43,950 bases of DNA from Cohnella thermotolerans DSM 17683 (GCF_000429825.1 NZ_KE386966.1:32600-76549); one strand, 5' to 3'. Shown: positions 7,968 to 16,235, counted from the first letter of the stretch. Program-made: numbers and translations. The notes: generated by a model from the letters alone, not told the origin.

Positions 7968-9296
7968 TTAGGACTGCTGTTGGGCTTTCTCTTTGTTCCA
8001 GAAGTCGCTGAACTCTTTGGCCAGGTCTTGGGCCGAAATCTTGCCGAAGATGAAGGCTTGTCCCTTCTCGATGCCGTTCTGTTTGTAGAGGGCATACCCC
8101 TTATAATTCGTGAACGGCTTGACGCCGACGTATTTGTCCGGCTCCTGGGCCATCTGAATATAAGGAGCGTAAGCGCCCGTTTTGAAAAACTCGTCTTCCG
8201 AAGCCGTCGTATGGATGGGAATGACGCCGGACGTCTTCGCGAACTTGAGGTTCTGTTCCGGCGACGAGAGGAACGAGATCAGCTTCCACGCTTCTTCCTT
8301 ATGCTCCGAATAGGAGGTCATTCCCCACCCGGCGGAGCCGAGTACGAAGTGCGATACGCCTTCGGGGCCCGTCGGCAGCGGCGCGGTCGCCCACTGGCCT
8401 TCTTCCAAGCTGCTGGCGACCGTCTCGATCGTGTCCGGATCTTGAATCAGCATCGCCGTCGTTCCGCTGGTGAAGCCCTGCACCTGTTCCGAGAACGCCC
8501 AGTTGGCCGAGTCGGGAGGCGAGATTTCCTTGTAAATCTTCTTGTAAAGCTCCAACGCTTCGACCGCGCCCGGCGTCGAGAAAATATTCGAGCCGTCCTT
8601 GTTGAACACGGAATCCGAAGGATTCACGTTGGCGCCGTTGTAGTCCTGCACGATCTGCGTAATATATTGTTCGGCTCCGGAGCCGCCGCGGAACGAATAG
8701 CCGTACTTGTTCTGCGCCGGGTCCGTCAGCTTCTTGCCGACTTCGTAAAGCTCTTCCCAAGTCTTCGGGGCGCTCAGGCCCTTCGCGTCGAAGAGGTCTT
8801 TGCGGTAGAAGAGCTGCCGTTGGTAGATCCCGTAAGGAATATAGTACACGGTGTTGTCGATGTCCTTCGCCATCGTGAGCGCGCTCGCGGTCAGCGTGGA
8901 GAAGTCGGGCCAGTTCGCGGCGTACGAGTCCAGCTTCTCCAGGTAGCCGTTATTGACGAATTGCTTGACCGTCACGTCCCGAACTTCCACGACGTCCAGC
9001 GTTTGCTTGGCGCTGAACATCTGGTTGATTTTGCTGTCCGCGCTCTCCAGCGGCGGGGTGATCAGTTCTACCGTAATGCCCGGGTTCTGAGCCTCGAACT
9101 CGCCGATCGCCTGCTTGAGGAACTCGGTGCGCTTCGGGCTGGACAAGCTCTCGATCATCGTCAGCTTCACTTTCGGTTGCCCGGAACTTTCGCCGGACGC
9201 GCCGCCTTCGCTGCCGCCGTTCCCGCCGCATGCGGCCAACATGGACGCCATTACGGGAATGGATACAAGACTTGCCACTTTCGTCAACTTGCTCAT
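7968..9296 (-). CDS. Extracellular solute-binding lipoprotein of a carbohydrate ABC transporter
   Basis: A 442-aa periplasmic-binding-protein-like (cluster 1) lipoprotein. The signal peptide ends in a lipobox, MLAAC, with the lipidated cysteine at residue 23, followed by a G/S-rich linker. The body has the usual SBP_bac_1 features: FLKQAIGEFEAQNPGITVELI near the N-terminus, the mid-region W-E-E-L element (PKTWEELYEVGKKL), and the late WKLISFLSSPEQN helix. The sugar is not identifiable. GAGGGGG precedes the ATG at 9296. First gene of the operon, with a strong promoter at 9402-9431 and an operator-like site between promoter and gene. Confidence 0.92.
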   Translation of the reverse strand: MSKLTKVASLVSIPVMASMLAACGGNGGSEGGASGESSGQPKVKLTMIESLSSPKRTEFLKQAIGEFEAQNPGITVELITPPLESADSKINQMFSAKQTLDVVEVRDVTVKQFVNNGYLEKLDSYAANWPDFSTLTASALTMAKDIDNTVYYIPYGIYQRQLFYRKDLFDAKGLSAPKTWEELYEVGKKLTDPAQNKYGYSFRGGSGAEQYITQIVQDYNGANVNPSDSVFNKDGSNIFSTPGAVEALELYKKIYKEISPPDSANWAFSEQVQGFTSGTTAMLIQDPDTIETVASSLEEGQWATAPLPTGPEGVSHFVLGSAGWGMTSYSEHKEEAWKLISFLSSPEQNLKFAKTSGVIPIHTTASEDEFFKTGAYAPYIQMAQEPDKYVGVKPFTNYKGYALYKQNGIEKGQAFIFGKISAQDLAKEFSDFWNKEKAQQQS

Positions 9297-9367
9297 GGAA
9301 AAATACGCCCCCTCGTCAATAGCTGCAAAATTGCAAAATAATGAAGCCTTTAGCCTAGCACCCTGAC

Positions 9368-9398
9368 AACCTATTAACCTATCAACCTATCAGACAGG
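9368..9398. promoter_or_regulatory. Operator-like site: three 8-bp repeats plus palindrome, likely GntR target
   Basis: Three tandem octamers, AACCTATT, AACCTATC and AACCTATC (9368-9391), run into the quasi-palindrome CCTATCAGACAGG (9386-9398). The block lies 3 bp downstream of the -10 box of the sugar ABC operon promoter. The core CTATCAGAYAG recurs at the gntR promoter (10190-10200). Binding by the neighbouring GntR protein is inferred. Confidence 0.65.
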
Positions 9399-9401
9399 AA
9401 G

Positions 9402-9431
9402 ATTGTAGCATGGAGAAGAAAAAGCTGTCAA
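9402..9431 (-). promoter_or_regulatory. SigmaA-type promoter of the sugar ABC operon
   Basis: On the minus strand TTGACA (9426-9431) and TACAAT (9402-9407) are 18 bp apart. The -35 box lies inside the 3' arm of the gntR terminator, so the two elements share sequence. Confidence 0.7.
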
Positions 9432-9457
9432 GAAAGGATGTTACCTTTCCTGACAGC
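9414..9457 (-). terminator. Rho-independent terminator of the gntR gene
   Basis: On the minus strand a 14-bp stem (GCTGTCAGGAAAGG with CCTTTCTTGACAGC, one non-Watson-Crick position) with a 6-nt loop is followed by TTTTTCTTC. It begins 21 bp after the gntR stop. Confidence 0.85.
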
Positions 9458-9477
9458 CGTTTCAATGGAAATCGCCC

Positions 9478-10161
9478 TTACCGCGCGGCATTGCGAATGG
9501 CCTTTTCGACCAAATCCATCATCTTATCGAACTCCTCCCGCGCTTTAACGGGGTCATGTTTTTTGATGGCTTCGGCCATCGTAAAGTGGAACTCGTACGT
9601 ATCGTCGAAAATCGTCTTCTGTCCGAACGGATATTGCCAGAAGTGCTCCATCATCTCCCACATCGATCCGATGACGCCCTCCATGACGGGATTGCCCGCC
9701 GCTTTGTAAATGCACTGATGAAAATGCATGTCGAATTGGGATTTGTCGCCGCCGATGCGCTCCAGGCGCTTCATCTCGCCGAGATAATATTCCATCCGCT
9801 CGATATCCTGCGGCGTGGCGCGAACCGAGGCCAGCTCCACGCATTGCCCTTCCAGCGCCCGCCTCACCTCGCAGACGTGCAGCAGCATCTGCCGGAAATC
9901 CTCGACCTTCACTTTGGCCGACAGTCGGTACGTGCGAACGTCCTTCACGTAAATTCCTTTGCCGTTTATAATCTCGAGAATGTCCATCGCTTCGAGATAA
10001 CGAAGCGCCTCCCGCATGGAGGAGCGTCCGACCTGAAGCATCTGGCACAGCTCATCTAGAGGAGGAAGCTTGTCTCCTTCCTGGAAATTGCGCTCTATAA
10101 TATAAGATTTCAGTTCTTTCGCCGCTAGTTCGTGAACCAATTCCCGCTTGACCGGTTTCAT
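9478..10161 (-). CDS. GntR family transcriptional regulator, FadR/FCD subfamily
   Basis: A 227-aa two-domain regulator. The N-terminal winged helix (about 5-75) contains EGDKLPPLDELCQMLQVGRSSMREALRYLEAMDIL, a classic GntR helix-turn-helix. The C-terminal half is an all-helical FCD effector domain, with FDMHFHQCIYKAAGNPVMEG carrying likely metal or ligand-binding histidines. I start at the ATG at 10161 (MKPVKREL); GTG codons at 10170 and 10182 are in frame, but the latter has no Shine-Dalgarno. It precedes the sugar ABC operon in the same orientation. Matching palindromes after both -10 boxes suggest autoregulation plus control of the transporter, presumably relieved by the imported sugar or a metabolite. 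Confidence 0.9.
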   Translation of the reverse strand: MKPVKRELVHELAAKELKSYIIERNFQEGDKLPPLDELCQMLQVGRSSMREALRYLEAMDILEIINGKGIYVKDVRTYRLSAKVKVEDFRQMLLHVCEVRRALEGQCVELASVRATPQDIERMEYYLGEMKRLERIGGDKSQFDMHFHQCIYKAAGNPVMEGVIGSMWEMMEHFWQYPFGQKTIFDDTYEFHFTMAEAIKKHDPVKAREEFDKMMDLVEKAIRNAAR

Positions 10162-10189
10162 ACCGACCACTCGCCCTTCCACTTATTAG

Positions 10190-10201
10190 CTATCAGATAG
10201 G
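10190..10201. promoter_or_regulatory. Palindromic operator-like site at the gntR promoter
   Basis: CTATCAGATAG (10190-10200) is a perfect palindrome around one central base, continued by GGTT. It matches the site at 9386-9398 over CTATCAGAYAGG and, like it, lies immediately downstream of a -10 box. A repressor bound here would block initiation. Confidence 0.65.
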
Positions 10202-10205
10202 TTAA

Positions 10206-10234
10206 ATCATAGAATTGTATGATTGCAATGTCAA
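10206..10234 (-). promoter_or_regulatory. SigmaA-type promoter of gntR
   Basis: On the minus strand TTGACA (10229-10234) and TATGAT (10206-10211) are 17 bp apart, about 45 bp upstream of the regulator start. Confidence 0.7.
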
Positions 10235-10302
10235 CCTTCCAGCTTATGGTACATAGTGGAAGGAGAGCTCGGGTTACAACGCCAGCCAAATTCCCCTTCT
10301 CC

Positions 10303-10332
10303 AAAAAAAAGAAACCGCCCCGAAGGACGGCC
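10303..10332 (-). terminator. Rho-independent terminator of the ROK kinase gene
   Basis: On the minus strand GGCCGTCC and GGGCGGTT form a stem (with G-U pairs) around a UUCG tetraloop, followed by TTTCTTTTTTTT. It begins about 20 bp after the stop. Confidence 0.8.
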
Positions 10333-10351
10333 TCTCCGCTTCAAATCCGGT

Positions 10352-11236
10352 TTATCCGTTCTGCTCCCGAAGCGCCCGGAGTCCGAGCGCCAGCGATCCG
10401 CAAAGTCCGGCGTTGTCGCCCAATCCGGGCGGCACGATGTAGTCGTCGATGCCCTCGAGAACGGCCGCGGCGTTGACGTAACCGTTCAGATTGCGGCGCA
10501 CTTCCTCCCGAATAAGCGGGAACAGCTGCAGCTGATGCATAACGCCGCCGCCGAGAATGACTTTCTTGGGCGAGAGCAGCAGAATCGTTCCGGCCACCGC
10601 TTGTCCGATGTAGAAAGCTTCCATCGCCCAGGCCGGATGATCCGGCGCGAGCTCGCTGCCCTTGACCTTCCAGCGCTTCTCGAGCGCCGGGCCCGCCGCG
10701 ACGCCTTCCAGGCAGTCGCCGTGGTACGGGCAGAAGCCCTCGTACTTGTCGTCCGGATGGCGCCGCGTCAAGATATGCCCGCCTTCCGGATGAAGGAGGC
10801 CGTGCACCAGCTTGCCTTCCGCATATACGCCGACCCCGACTCCGGTGCCGATCGTGTAGTAGACGCAGCTGTCCAATCCTTTGGCCGCGCCCCAGGTCGC
10901 TTCTCCATAGGCCGCTGCGTTCACGTCGGTATCCCAGCCGAACGGCACGTCGAACGCCTTCTTCAACGTCGGCAGGAACGGGTAATTCGACCAGCCCGGC
11001 TTGGGCGTCGTCGTGACGTACCCATACTCGGGGCTCGCCGGATCGATATTGATCGGTCCGAACGTGCCGACGCCGATCGCCTCCACTTGTTTATCCTTGA
11101 AATAAGCGATAACTTGTTCCAGCGTCCGCTCCGGTTGTTCCGTCGGGAAGCTGACGCGATCCTCGATGATGCCTTCCTCGTTGCCGTAACCGCAGACGAA
11201 TTTCGTTCCGCCCGCCTCAATGGCGCCAATCCGCAT
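10352..11236 (-). CDS. ROK family sugar kinase (fructokinase-like)
   Basis: A 294-aa ROK protein that would phosphorylate a hexose with ATP. The N-terminal phosphate loop IGAIEAGGTKF (3-13), the catalytic aspartate in DTDVNAAA (D103) and the second glycine-rich loop YYTIGTGVGVG (126-135) are intact. The ROK zinc site is visible as H153 plus the C-P-Y-H-G-D-C cluster (C168, H171, C174). The compact form resembles Bacillus GmuE/YdhR-type fructokinases. AGGAGGAG lies 5 nt before the ATG at 11236. It lies next to the GntR/sugar ABC operon on the same strand but upstream of it with its own terminator, so it is a separate unit. Confidence 0.9.
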   Translation of the reverse strand: MRIGAIEAGGTKFVCGYGNEEGIIEDRVSFPTEQPERTLEQVIAYFKDKQVEAIGVGTFGPINIDPASPEYGYVTTTPKPGWSNYPFLPTLKKAFDVPFGWDTDVNAAAYGEATWGAAKGLDSCVYYTIGTGVGVGVYAEGKLVHGLLHPEGGHILTRRHPDDKYEGFCPYHGDCLEGVAAGPALEKRWKVKGSELAPDHPAWAMEAFYIGQAVAGTILLLSPKKVILGGGVMHQLQLFPLIREEVRRNLNGYVNAAAVLEGIDDYIVPPGLGDNAGLCGSLALGLRALREQNG

Positions 11237-11338
11237 GATAGCTCCTCCTGCTTGTAAAAGTTCGCAATTCCTATTGTACTGTCTGTCGCGCAATAAATCT
11301 AAGCTTATGTTAGACCCGGCCGTCCGTGCACGTCTCCG

Positions 11339-12037
11339 CTACCCTTGAAGCCACACGTACAGCGGAACGCTCAGCACGCTGGCGGCGACCCCGGCCAGGC
11401 TCATCGCCAGCCCGCTGACGCCGGCCTGCGCCTCGGATTCCCTCGCGAGCCTGCCGGTGCCGATGCCGTGCGCCGCCGTGCCGACGGCCGCTCCGATCGC
11501 AAGATCGCTGTCGATCCGCAGCAGCTTCAGCACCGCGGGCCCGAACATGCTGCCGATCAAGCCCGTCAGCACGGTGAACACGCCCGACAGCTGCGGGTTC
11601 CCGCCCAGTTGTCGGGCAATGTCGATGGCGATGGCCGACGTGACCGATTTGGGCAGCATCGATAGCATCAGCTCCCTCGTGCCGCCCAGCAGCCAGACGA
11701 CCAGCGCGGAGGCTGCCATTCCCGTGACCGAACCCGCCAAGACGCCCAAGGCAACCGCCCGCAAATGCCGGCGCATCGTCCGAACCGCTTTGTATAGCGG
11801 AACCGCCAGCGCCACCGTCGTCGGACCGAGGAACAGCGTGATAACGTCCCCGCCTTGGCGGTACTGATCGTAGGGGATATGGGCAAGCAGCAGGAAGACG
11901 ATCAAGGCGCCGGTTGTCGCGAACAGCGGATGCAGCCACTTCCAGCGGCGGTTCAGGCGCAGCGCGAGCGCGTAAGCTCCGATCGTCAGCGCGATGCCGA
12001 ACGCCGGCTCCCCGGGAAACGCCCGAAGCTCAGACAC
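11339..12037 (-). CDS. lrgB: LrgB family membrane protein
   Basis: A 232-aa polytopic membrane protein of the LrgB/CidB family (YohK-like), with the conserved LPKSVTSAIAIDIARQLGG and AAVGTAAHGIGTGRL segments. LrgB acts with the holin-like LrgA in control of murein hydrolase activity and cell lysis, and in some bacteria in pyruvate or related metabolite transport. The GTG at 12037 is chosen because AGGAGGAAGG lies just upstream of it; an ATG at 12055 would precede that Shine-Dalgarno. The gene overlaps the end of lrgA by 8 bp. No LytSR-type regulator is adjacent. Confidence 0.88.
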   Translation of the reverse strand: MSELRAFPGEPAFGIALTIGAYALALRLNRRWKWLHPLFATTGALIVFLLLAHIPYDQYRQGGDVITLFLGPTTVALAVPLYKAVRTMRRHLRAVALGVLAGSVTGMAASALVVWLLGGTRELMLSMLPKSVTSAIAIDIARQLGGNPQLSGVFTVLTGLIGSMFGPAVLKLLRIDSDLAIGAAVGTAAHGIGTGRLARESEAQAGVSGLAMSLAGVAASVLSVPLYVWLQG

Positions 12038-12386
12038 GATCGCCTTCCTCCTCATGCCGCGCCGCGAGCTTGCCGGTCACCCATCCCGTCACCGCTAGCA
12101 CCGCCGCCGTGCTGACGAACAGGTTGGCGACGATCGGAAGCCACTGCGCCCCGATGTCCCCGAAGTAGACGATCACGCCAACGATCGTCGGGGCGAAGAA
12201 GAGCATCATATGCTTGAGCAAAAATTGCGCGGACTCCTCCAGCCAGGCGAGCTTGACCCAACCCGCCAGCAGGGAGACCGTGAGAAGCATCATCCCGAGC
12301 ACGTTGCCGGGCAGCGGAACGTGCAGCAGCTTGTTGCCGGCGATGCCTAGCAAATTATATAGAAACAAAATCGCGAGTCCCCTCAT
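12030..12386 (-). CDS. lrgA: CidA/LrgA family holin-like protein
   Basis: A 118-aa membrane protein with about four hydrophobic helices, the usual size for CidA/LrgA. The family segment LPGNVLGMMLLTVSLL is clear near residue 25, and FAPTIVGVIVYFGDIG follows mid-protein. It is thought to form a holin-like or transport complex with LrgB, whose gene overlaps its 3' end. GGAGG lies 8 nt before the ATG at 12386. Without an adjacent regulator I cannot separate lrg-type from cid-type function. Confidence 0.85.
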   Translation of the reverse strand: MRGLAILFLYNLLGIAGNKLLHVPLPGNVLGMMLLTVSLLAGWVKLAWLEESAQFLLKHMMLFFAPTIVGVIVYFGDIGAQWLPIVANLFVSTAAVLAVTGWVTGKLAARHEEEGDRV

Positions 12387-12718
12387 CTTCCGTTCCTCCG
12401 CCCCTTCCTCCCGTTATCCCATCTTGCACGATCCGACGGGCTTGAAGAAGCCCGAACCGGCCTTTTCAACCGACCAGCTTGCAGCATCTCGGCGACCCTA
12501 ACGAATCGCTGCGAGACTTGGATAAAGCGTCCGCTCGAACACTGGTCGATGCCATCATACACCATTGTCAGGCAAAGACGCTACGTCTTCTGAAGCTATA
12601 TTGATCCGGGAGTCGTTGACCGGCATGGACTGAACAGCGGGGATAAGCCCGCAAATGCGCTGCCGGGGACATGCGAATATCAACAAGACGGTTTTTTCCG
12701 TCGGTAGACGTACCAGCG
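12387..12718. other. Gene-free stretch between lrgA and the NlpC/P60 gene
   Basis: No convincing gene is present. It holds a small 7-bp hairpin (CGGGCTT at 12437-12443 with AAGCCCG at 12448-12454) without a T-run, and presumably the lrgA promoter, which I could not identify with confidence. Confidence 0.5.
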
Positions 12719-12768
12719 CAAAAAAAGAATCCCGTCCGATTCAACAACCGGTTCGGGATTCTTTATTT
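12719..12768 (-). terminator. Rho-independent terminator of the NlpC/P60 gene
   Basis: On the minus strand AAAGAATCCCG pairs with CGGGATTCTTT and runs directly into a T-tract. It lies within 10 bp of the stop codon. Confidence 0.85.
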
Positions 12769-12774
12769 TAACCA

Positions 12775-13260
12775 TTACAGCACGCGGCGTGCCGTTACGT
12801 AGTTTTTGGACCAGTAGCTCGAATTGAGATTGGAGATCGTAACGCCCTGGCTGCTGGTGGCGTGCAGGATCTTGCCGTTCCCTGCGTAGATGGCCACATG
12901 GCCGATGCCGCTGCCGCCCGACTTGAAGAATACGAGATCTCCCACGCTTAAGTAAGCCTTCGTCACTTTCTCGCCGACGGTCGCTTGCGCCGAAGCCGTG
13001 CGAGGAAGCGATATGTTCTGCTGCTTGAATACGTATTGCACGAACGAAGAGCAATCGAACGTGTCGGTGCTGCCGCTCGCCGAACCATATAGATAAGGGG
13101 TTCCGATAAACTCTTTGCCGATGGATAAAAGCTCCAGAGACTCCTCCGTTGCAGCGCTCGCTTGACCCGAATGGCCGGCCGCCATGCCGAACCATCCAAC
13201 CGTCGCCAGTACGCAAATTGCCATGATTTTCAGCTTCATCTTGTTGCGGATGCCAACCAT
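12775..13260 (-). CDS. Secreted NlpC/P60 family peptidoglycan endopeptidase
   Basis: A 161-aa secreted cysteine peptidase. A signal peptide (about 1-37, ending ASA) precedes a single NlpC/P60 domain. The catalytic cysteine is C70 in DTFDCSSFVQYVF, the histidine H121 in GIGHVAIYAG, and the third polar residue H133 in ILHATS. Such enzymes usually cleave D-gamma-glutamyl-meso-diaminopimelate bonds in the cell wall. No SH3 or LysM binding domain is present, so this is the minimal form. GGGGAGGAAA lies about 8 nt before the ATG at 13260. It is a single-gene unit with a strong terminator. Confidence 0.9.
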   Translation of the reverse strand: MVGIRNKMKLKIMAICVLATVGWFGMAAGHSGQASAATEESLELLSIGKEFIGTPYLYGSASGSTDTFDCSSFVQYVFKQQNISLPRTASAQATVGEKVTKAYLSVGDLVFFKSGGSGIGHVAIYAGNGKILHATSSQGVTISNLNSSYWSKNYVTARRVL

Positions 13261-13418
13261 GAATCGTCTTTCCTCCCCGAACGTTGCTGTTGAGATTGGA
13301 CCGTTTTCCACTGGAATCACTATAACACATTCGAAATATCCTATAATTTTCCATGGTGAAAACGAATCCAGTGCCGTCAACGCATCGCAGGGGTTTCTGA
13401 GAAATGGGTGAGAATTTC

Positions 13419-14195
13419 TTAATGATCGGAACTCATTTCTCTCATTAAACGTCTATAGCTGATGGCCAGGCTCTCGAACGGATCTCTGCGGCAATCGTCC
13501 TGCTCGACCACGTACCATTCCACGCCGATGTCCCGGCACGCCTGCACGATACCGGAGACGTCCATATTGCCCTCGCCGAGCTCGGCCGTCACCGCCTCGT
13601 CCCGCACGACCGCCATGTCCTTCAGATGAACGACCGCCATCCGGCCTTTCAACTTGCGCACCCAATCGGCCGCCGGGCCGCCGCCCGCTTGCGCCCAATA
13701 GACATCGAGCTCGAAGCCGAACGCAGCCGGGTCCGTCTCCTCCAGCAAATAATCCATACCGATTCTCGTCCCGTCCACTCTCGCAAATTCGAAACGGTGA
13801 TTGTGATAAATAAATTGCAGACCGTTCTCCGCAAGCCGCGCGGCGATCGGGGCCATCTCCCGGACGAACGCGGCGTATCCTTCGCGGGATTCCCGGTACG
13901 ACTGCGGCATCGAGCCGAGACCAACGTAACGGCAATTCCAGAGCTTATGCTCCCGAATGACCGCCTCCAAATCGTCCTGAAGCCGGTCGTACCCGACATG
14001 CGTCGCGCAAATGCCGAGTCCCGCTTCGTCCGCCAGCTCCTTCACCTGCTCCGGGGGCATTCGGCCGATGGCCGACACCTGCACGGCGGCGTAGCCGATG
14101 TCCGCGATTTTGCGCAGCGTCTCTCCCAATCGTTCGGGGCTCTGCGTGAACTCTCTTACGGTGTAAAGCTGGGCTGCGATCCGATCCTTGTTCAT
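13419..14195 (-). CDS. Sugar phosphate isomerase/epimerase (xylose isomerase-like TIM barrel)
   Basis: A 258-aa protein of the AP-endonuclease-2/xylose-isomerase-like family (IolE/IolI type). It opens with AAQLYTVREF, typical of this group. Metal-site candidates are the histidine in FIYHNHRFEF, the D-V-Y-W element (FELDVYWAQAGG), the H in VVHLKDM and the glutamate in WYVVEQDD. It would interconvert a keto sugar or inositol derivative. GAGGAG precedes the ATG at 14195. It is the last gene of a same-strand run with an AraC regulator and two Gfo/Idh dehydrogenases (gaps of 23-46 bp), which suggests a shared carbohydrate pathway. The substrate is unknown. Confidence 0.85.
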   Translation of the reverse strand: MNKDRIAAQLYTVREFTQSPERLGETLRKIADIGYAAVQVSAIGRMPPEQVKELADEAGLGICATHVGYDRLQDDLEAVIREHKLWNCRYVGLGSMPQSYRESREGYAAFVREMAPIAARLAENGLQFIYHNHRFEFARVDGTRIGMDYLLEETDPAAFGFELDVYWAQAGGGPAADWVRKLKGRMAVVHLKDMAVVRDEAVTAELGEGNMDVSGIVQACRDIGVEWYVVEQDDCRRDPFESLAISYRRLMREMSSDH

Positions 14196-14218
14196 GGCTT
14201 CACTCGCTCCTCGTATCG

Positions 14219-15100
14219 TTATCCTTCCATGGGCGCGTTCTGCGCTCTGGCCTGTTCGAGCATTCGCTTGCGGTACGCTTCGGGACTCATTCCCGCCATC
14301 GCCTTGAACAGCCGGCTGAAGTGCGCCGGATGGGCGAACCCGACCTCGCGGCAGACGGACGACACCGAGCGCTCCGGCTCGAACCGGAACAAAATTTTCG
14401 CCTGATTGACTCTGCGGTTGTACAAGTATTTGAACACCGTCGTACCGGTAATTTTTTTGAACAGATTCGACAAATAGGGCTTCGTCAGATGAAGGGCGTC
14501 CGCGATGTCGTCGAGAACGATATCTTCGGCAAAATGCGCTTCCAGATAGGAGATGATTTCTTGCACAAGCTTCTCGCGGTGGGAACGGTGCCCCAGGTCG
14601 TCGACCGGCGCCGCGCACCATTCGCCGATTCGCTGAAGCAGCTCCAGGAACCGGAGCTCAAACCGTCCGACGGCCGGCGTTAACGCTTCCCGCTTCCCGT
14701 AGGATTCGTTCATCAGCGACAGAATCCGCTCCATCTCCGCCCGGTCCGCCGCCGGAAGCGGAATCCGGATATTGCGCAGCTCCTCGAACGGCTTCAGCAG
14801 CGCGGACGCCGGCTCCGGCTGCAGCAGCCGGAACAGGTAGGCGGGATCGAAATGCACGATCGACCGGACATACGGAAGATGCGGCGAAGGATTCGGACTG
14901 TGCAGCGTCATTCCGTGCATCAGAATTAAATCGCCCGGCTGAAGCGCCATCAGCTTGTCGCCGATCAAATACGTGCATTCGCCTTCCTGAAAGTAATAAA
15001 TCTCATAGAAAGCGTGAGAGTGGAACGAAGATCGCTCGATCGGCGCATCGTTCCGATAAGACATCTCGATCGGCTGCTGCAATTGCAGAACGGACGGCAT
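14219..15100 (-). CDS. AraC family transcriptional regulator
   Basis: A 293-aa regulator with an N-terminal cupin ligand-binding domain (FHSHAFYEIYYFQEGECTYLIGDK and the LQPGDLILMHGMTLHSP turn) and a C-terminal double helix-turn-helix (about 190-285) with DIADALHLTKPYLSNLFKKITGTTVFKYLYNRRVNQAKILF and VCREVGFAHPAHFSRLFKAMAGMSPEAYR. GGGGGGAAG lies 8 nt before the ATG at 15100; in-frame starts further upstream lack a ribosome site. It is embedded between dehydrogenase and isomerase genes on the same strand and probably controls them in response to a sugar. Confidence 0.9.
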   Translation of the reverse strand: MPSVLQLQQPIEMSYRNDAPIERSSFHSHAFYEIYYFQEGECTYLIGDKLMALQPGDLILMHGMTLHSPNPSPHLPYVRSIVHFDPAYLFRLLQPEPASALLKPFEELRNIRIPLPAADRAEMERILSLMNESYGKREALTPAVGRFELRFLELLQRIGEWCAAPVDDLGHRSHREKLVQEIISYLEAHFAEDIVLDDIADALHLTKPYLSNLFKKITGTTVFKYLYNRRVNQAKILFRFEPERSVSSVCREVGFAHPAHFSRLFKAMAGMSPEAYRKRMLEQARAQNAPMEG

Positions 15101-15146
15101 GGCTGGCGCTTCCCCCCGGGCCAAAGGTGGTGTTACGAGCATTGTA

Positions 15147-16235
15147 TCATGGCCGGGCTTCGATCCGAATCGCCTTGTTCTGAGCAACGAGGCACAGTTC
15201 CGCCGCCTTGAAGGCATGTTCCTGCGTCATGGCGCGCTCCGTCCGGTTCAGACAGTCGAGAATCAGCTCGCCGAAAAACGGAAAGCCGACTTTCCCCCCA
15301 ACCTCGTAATGCCGCTGGCCGTCATGGTTGACCAGATAGACGTGATCCCCTCGAGGGTCCCGCTCCACGTCGATATATTTGCGGATTTCAATGTAACCGT
15401 CGGTGCCGAGAATGAGCGTTCTTCCGTCGCCCCAGGTCGCCAGGCCGTCCGGCGTGAACCAATCGACGCGGAAATAGTTCGTCGCCCCGTTGTCCCCGAG
15501 CAGCGTCGCATCCCCGAAATCCTCGAGCTCCGGAACGTCGGGATTGGCGTAGTTGGCGACTTTGCTGTGCAGCACCTCGGCGTCCCGGCAGCCCGCGTAA
15601 TAGAGAAACTGCTCGATCTGGTGGCTCCCGATGTCGCACAGAATGCCGCCGTACTTCTCCTTGCGGAAAAACCAGTCCGGCCGCGACGCCTTGTTCAGCC
15701 GGTGCGGACCGGTCCCGATCACCTGCAGGACGCGTCCGATCGCGCCTTCGCGGATCAATTGCCCCGCGTAGACGGCGCCTTCGTTGTGAAGCCGCTCGCT
15801 GTAATACACCATGTATTTGCGGCCGGTTCGGGCGACGGCCTCCTTGGCGGCCGCGAGTTGATCCAGCGTCGTGAACGGCGTTTTGTCGGTAAAATAGTCC
15901 TTGCCCGCCTCCATCGCCCGGATGCCCAGCGCAGCCCTATCGGACGGGATCGCGGCGGCCGCGACCATCGCCACTTCGCGGTCCTCGAGAATCGTCTCCA
16001 GCGAAGGAGCGGCCTGGGCCTGCGGATAAGTCCGAATAAACTGGGCGACCTTGGCCGGGTCCGGGTCGTACACCCATTTGAGCGTGCCGCCCGCTTCGAG
16101 CAGCCCGTTCGTCTGGCCGTAAATATGCCCGTGATCCAGCGCCGCCGCCGCGAAGACGAATTCGCCCGGCCGGCAGACCGGCTTCGGCTTGTTCGCCGCC
16201 GTCGGCGCGTAATGCATTCCGTCGGATCGGTTCAC
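15147..16235 (-). CDS. Gfo/Idh/MocA family oxidoreductase
   Basis: A 362-aa NAD(P)-dependent dehydrogenase-like protein. The N-terminal Rossmann half contains FAAAALDHGHIYGQTNGL in place of the usual G-x-G-x-x-G, a variant dinucleotide loop. The family lysine is visible in AGKDYFTDKTPFTTLDQL (D-K-T/P in place of E-K-P). The GFO C-terminal domain begins around residue 130 with RKYMVYYSERLHNEGAVYAGQLIREGAIGRV, and GILCDIGSHQIEQFLYYAG carries the conserved D-x-x-x-H. It would oxidise a sugar or polyol. Translation is taken from a GTG at 16235 behind AGGAGG; an ATG at 16217 is possible. It lies 37 bp after the larger dehydrogenase gene. Confidence 0.85.
   Translation of the reverse strand: MNRSDGMHYAPTAANKPKPVCRPGEFVFAAAALDHGHIYGQTNGLLEAGGTLKWVYDPDPAKVAQFIRTYPQAQAAPSLETILEDREVAMVAAAAIPSDRAALGIRAMEAGKDYFTDKTPFTTLDQLAAAKEAVARTGRKYMVYYSERLHNEGAVYAGQLIREGAIGRVLQVIGTGPHRLNKASRPDWFFRKEKYGGILCDIGSHQIEQFLYYAGCRDAEVLHSKVANYANPDVPELEDFGDATLLGDNGATNYFRVDWFTPDGLATWGDGRTLILGTDGYIEIRKYIDVERDPRGDHVYLVNHDGQRHYEVGGKVGFPFFGELILDCLNRTERAMTQEHAFKAAELCLVAQNKAIRIEARP

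Noticed and set aside
12383..12565. A 60-codon minus-strand frame upstream of lrgA
   Set aside because: No ribosome site, no family resemblance, low-complexity basic C-terminus; likely chance.
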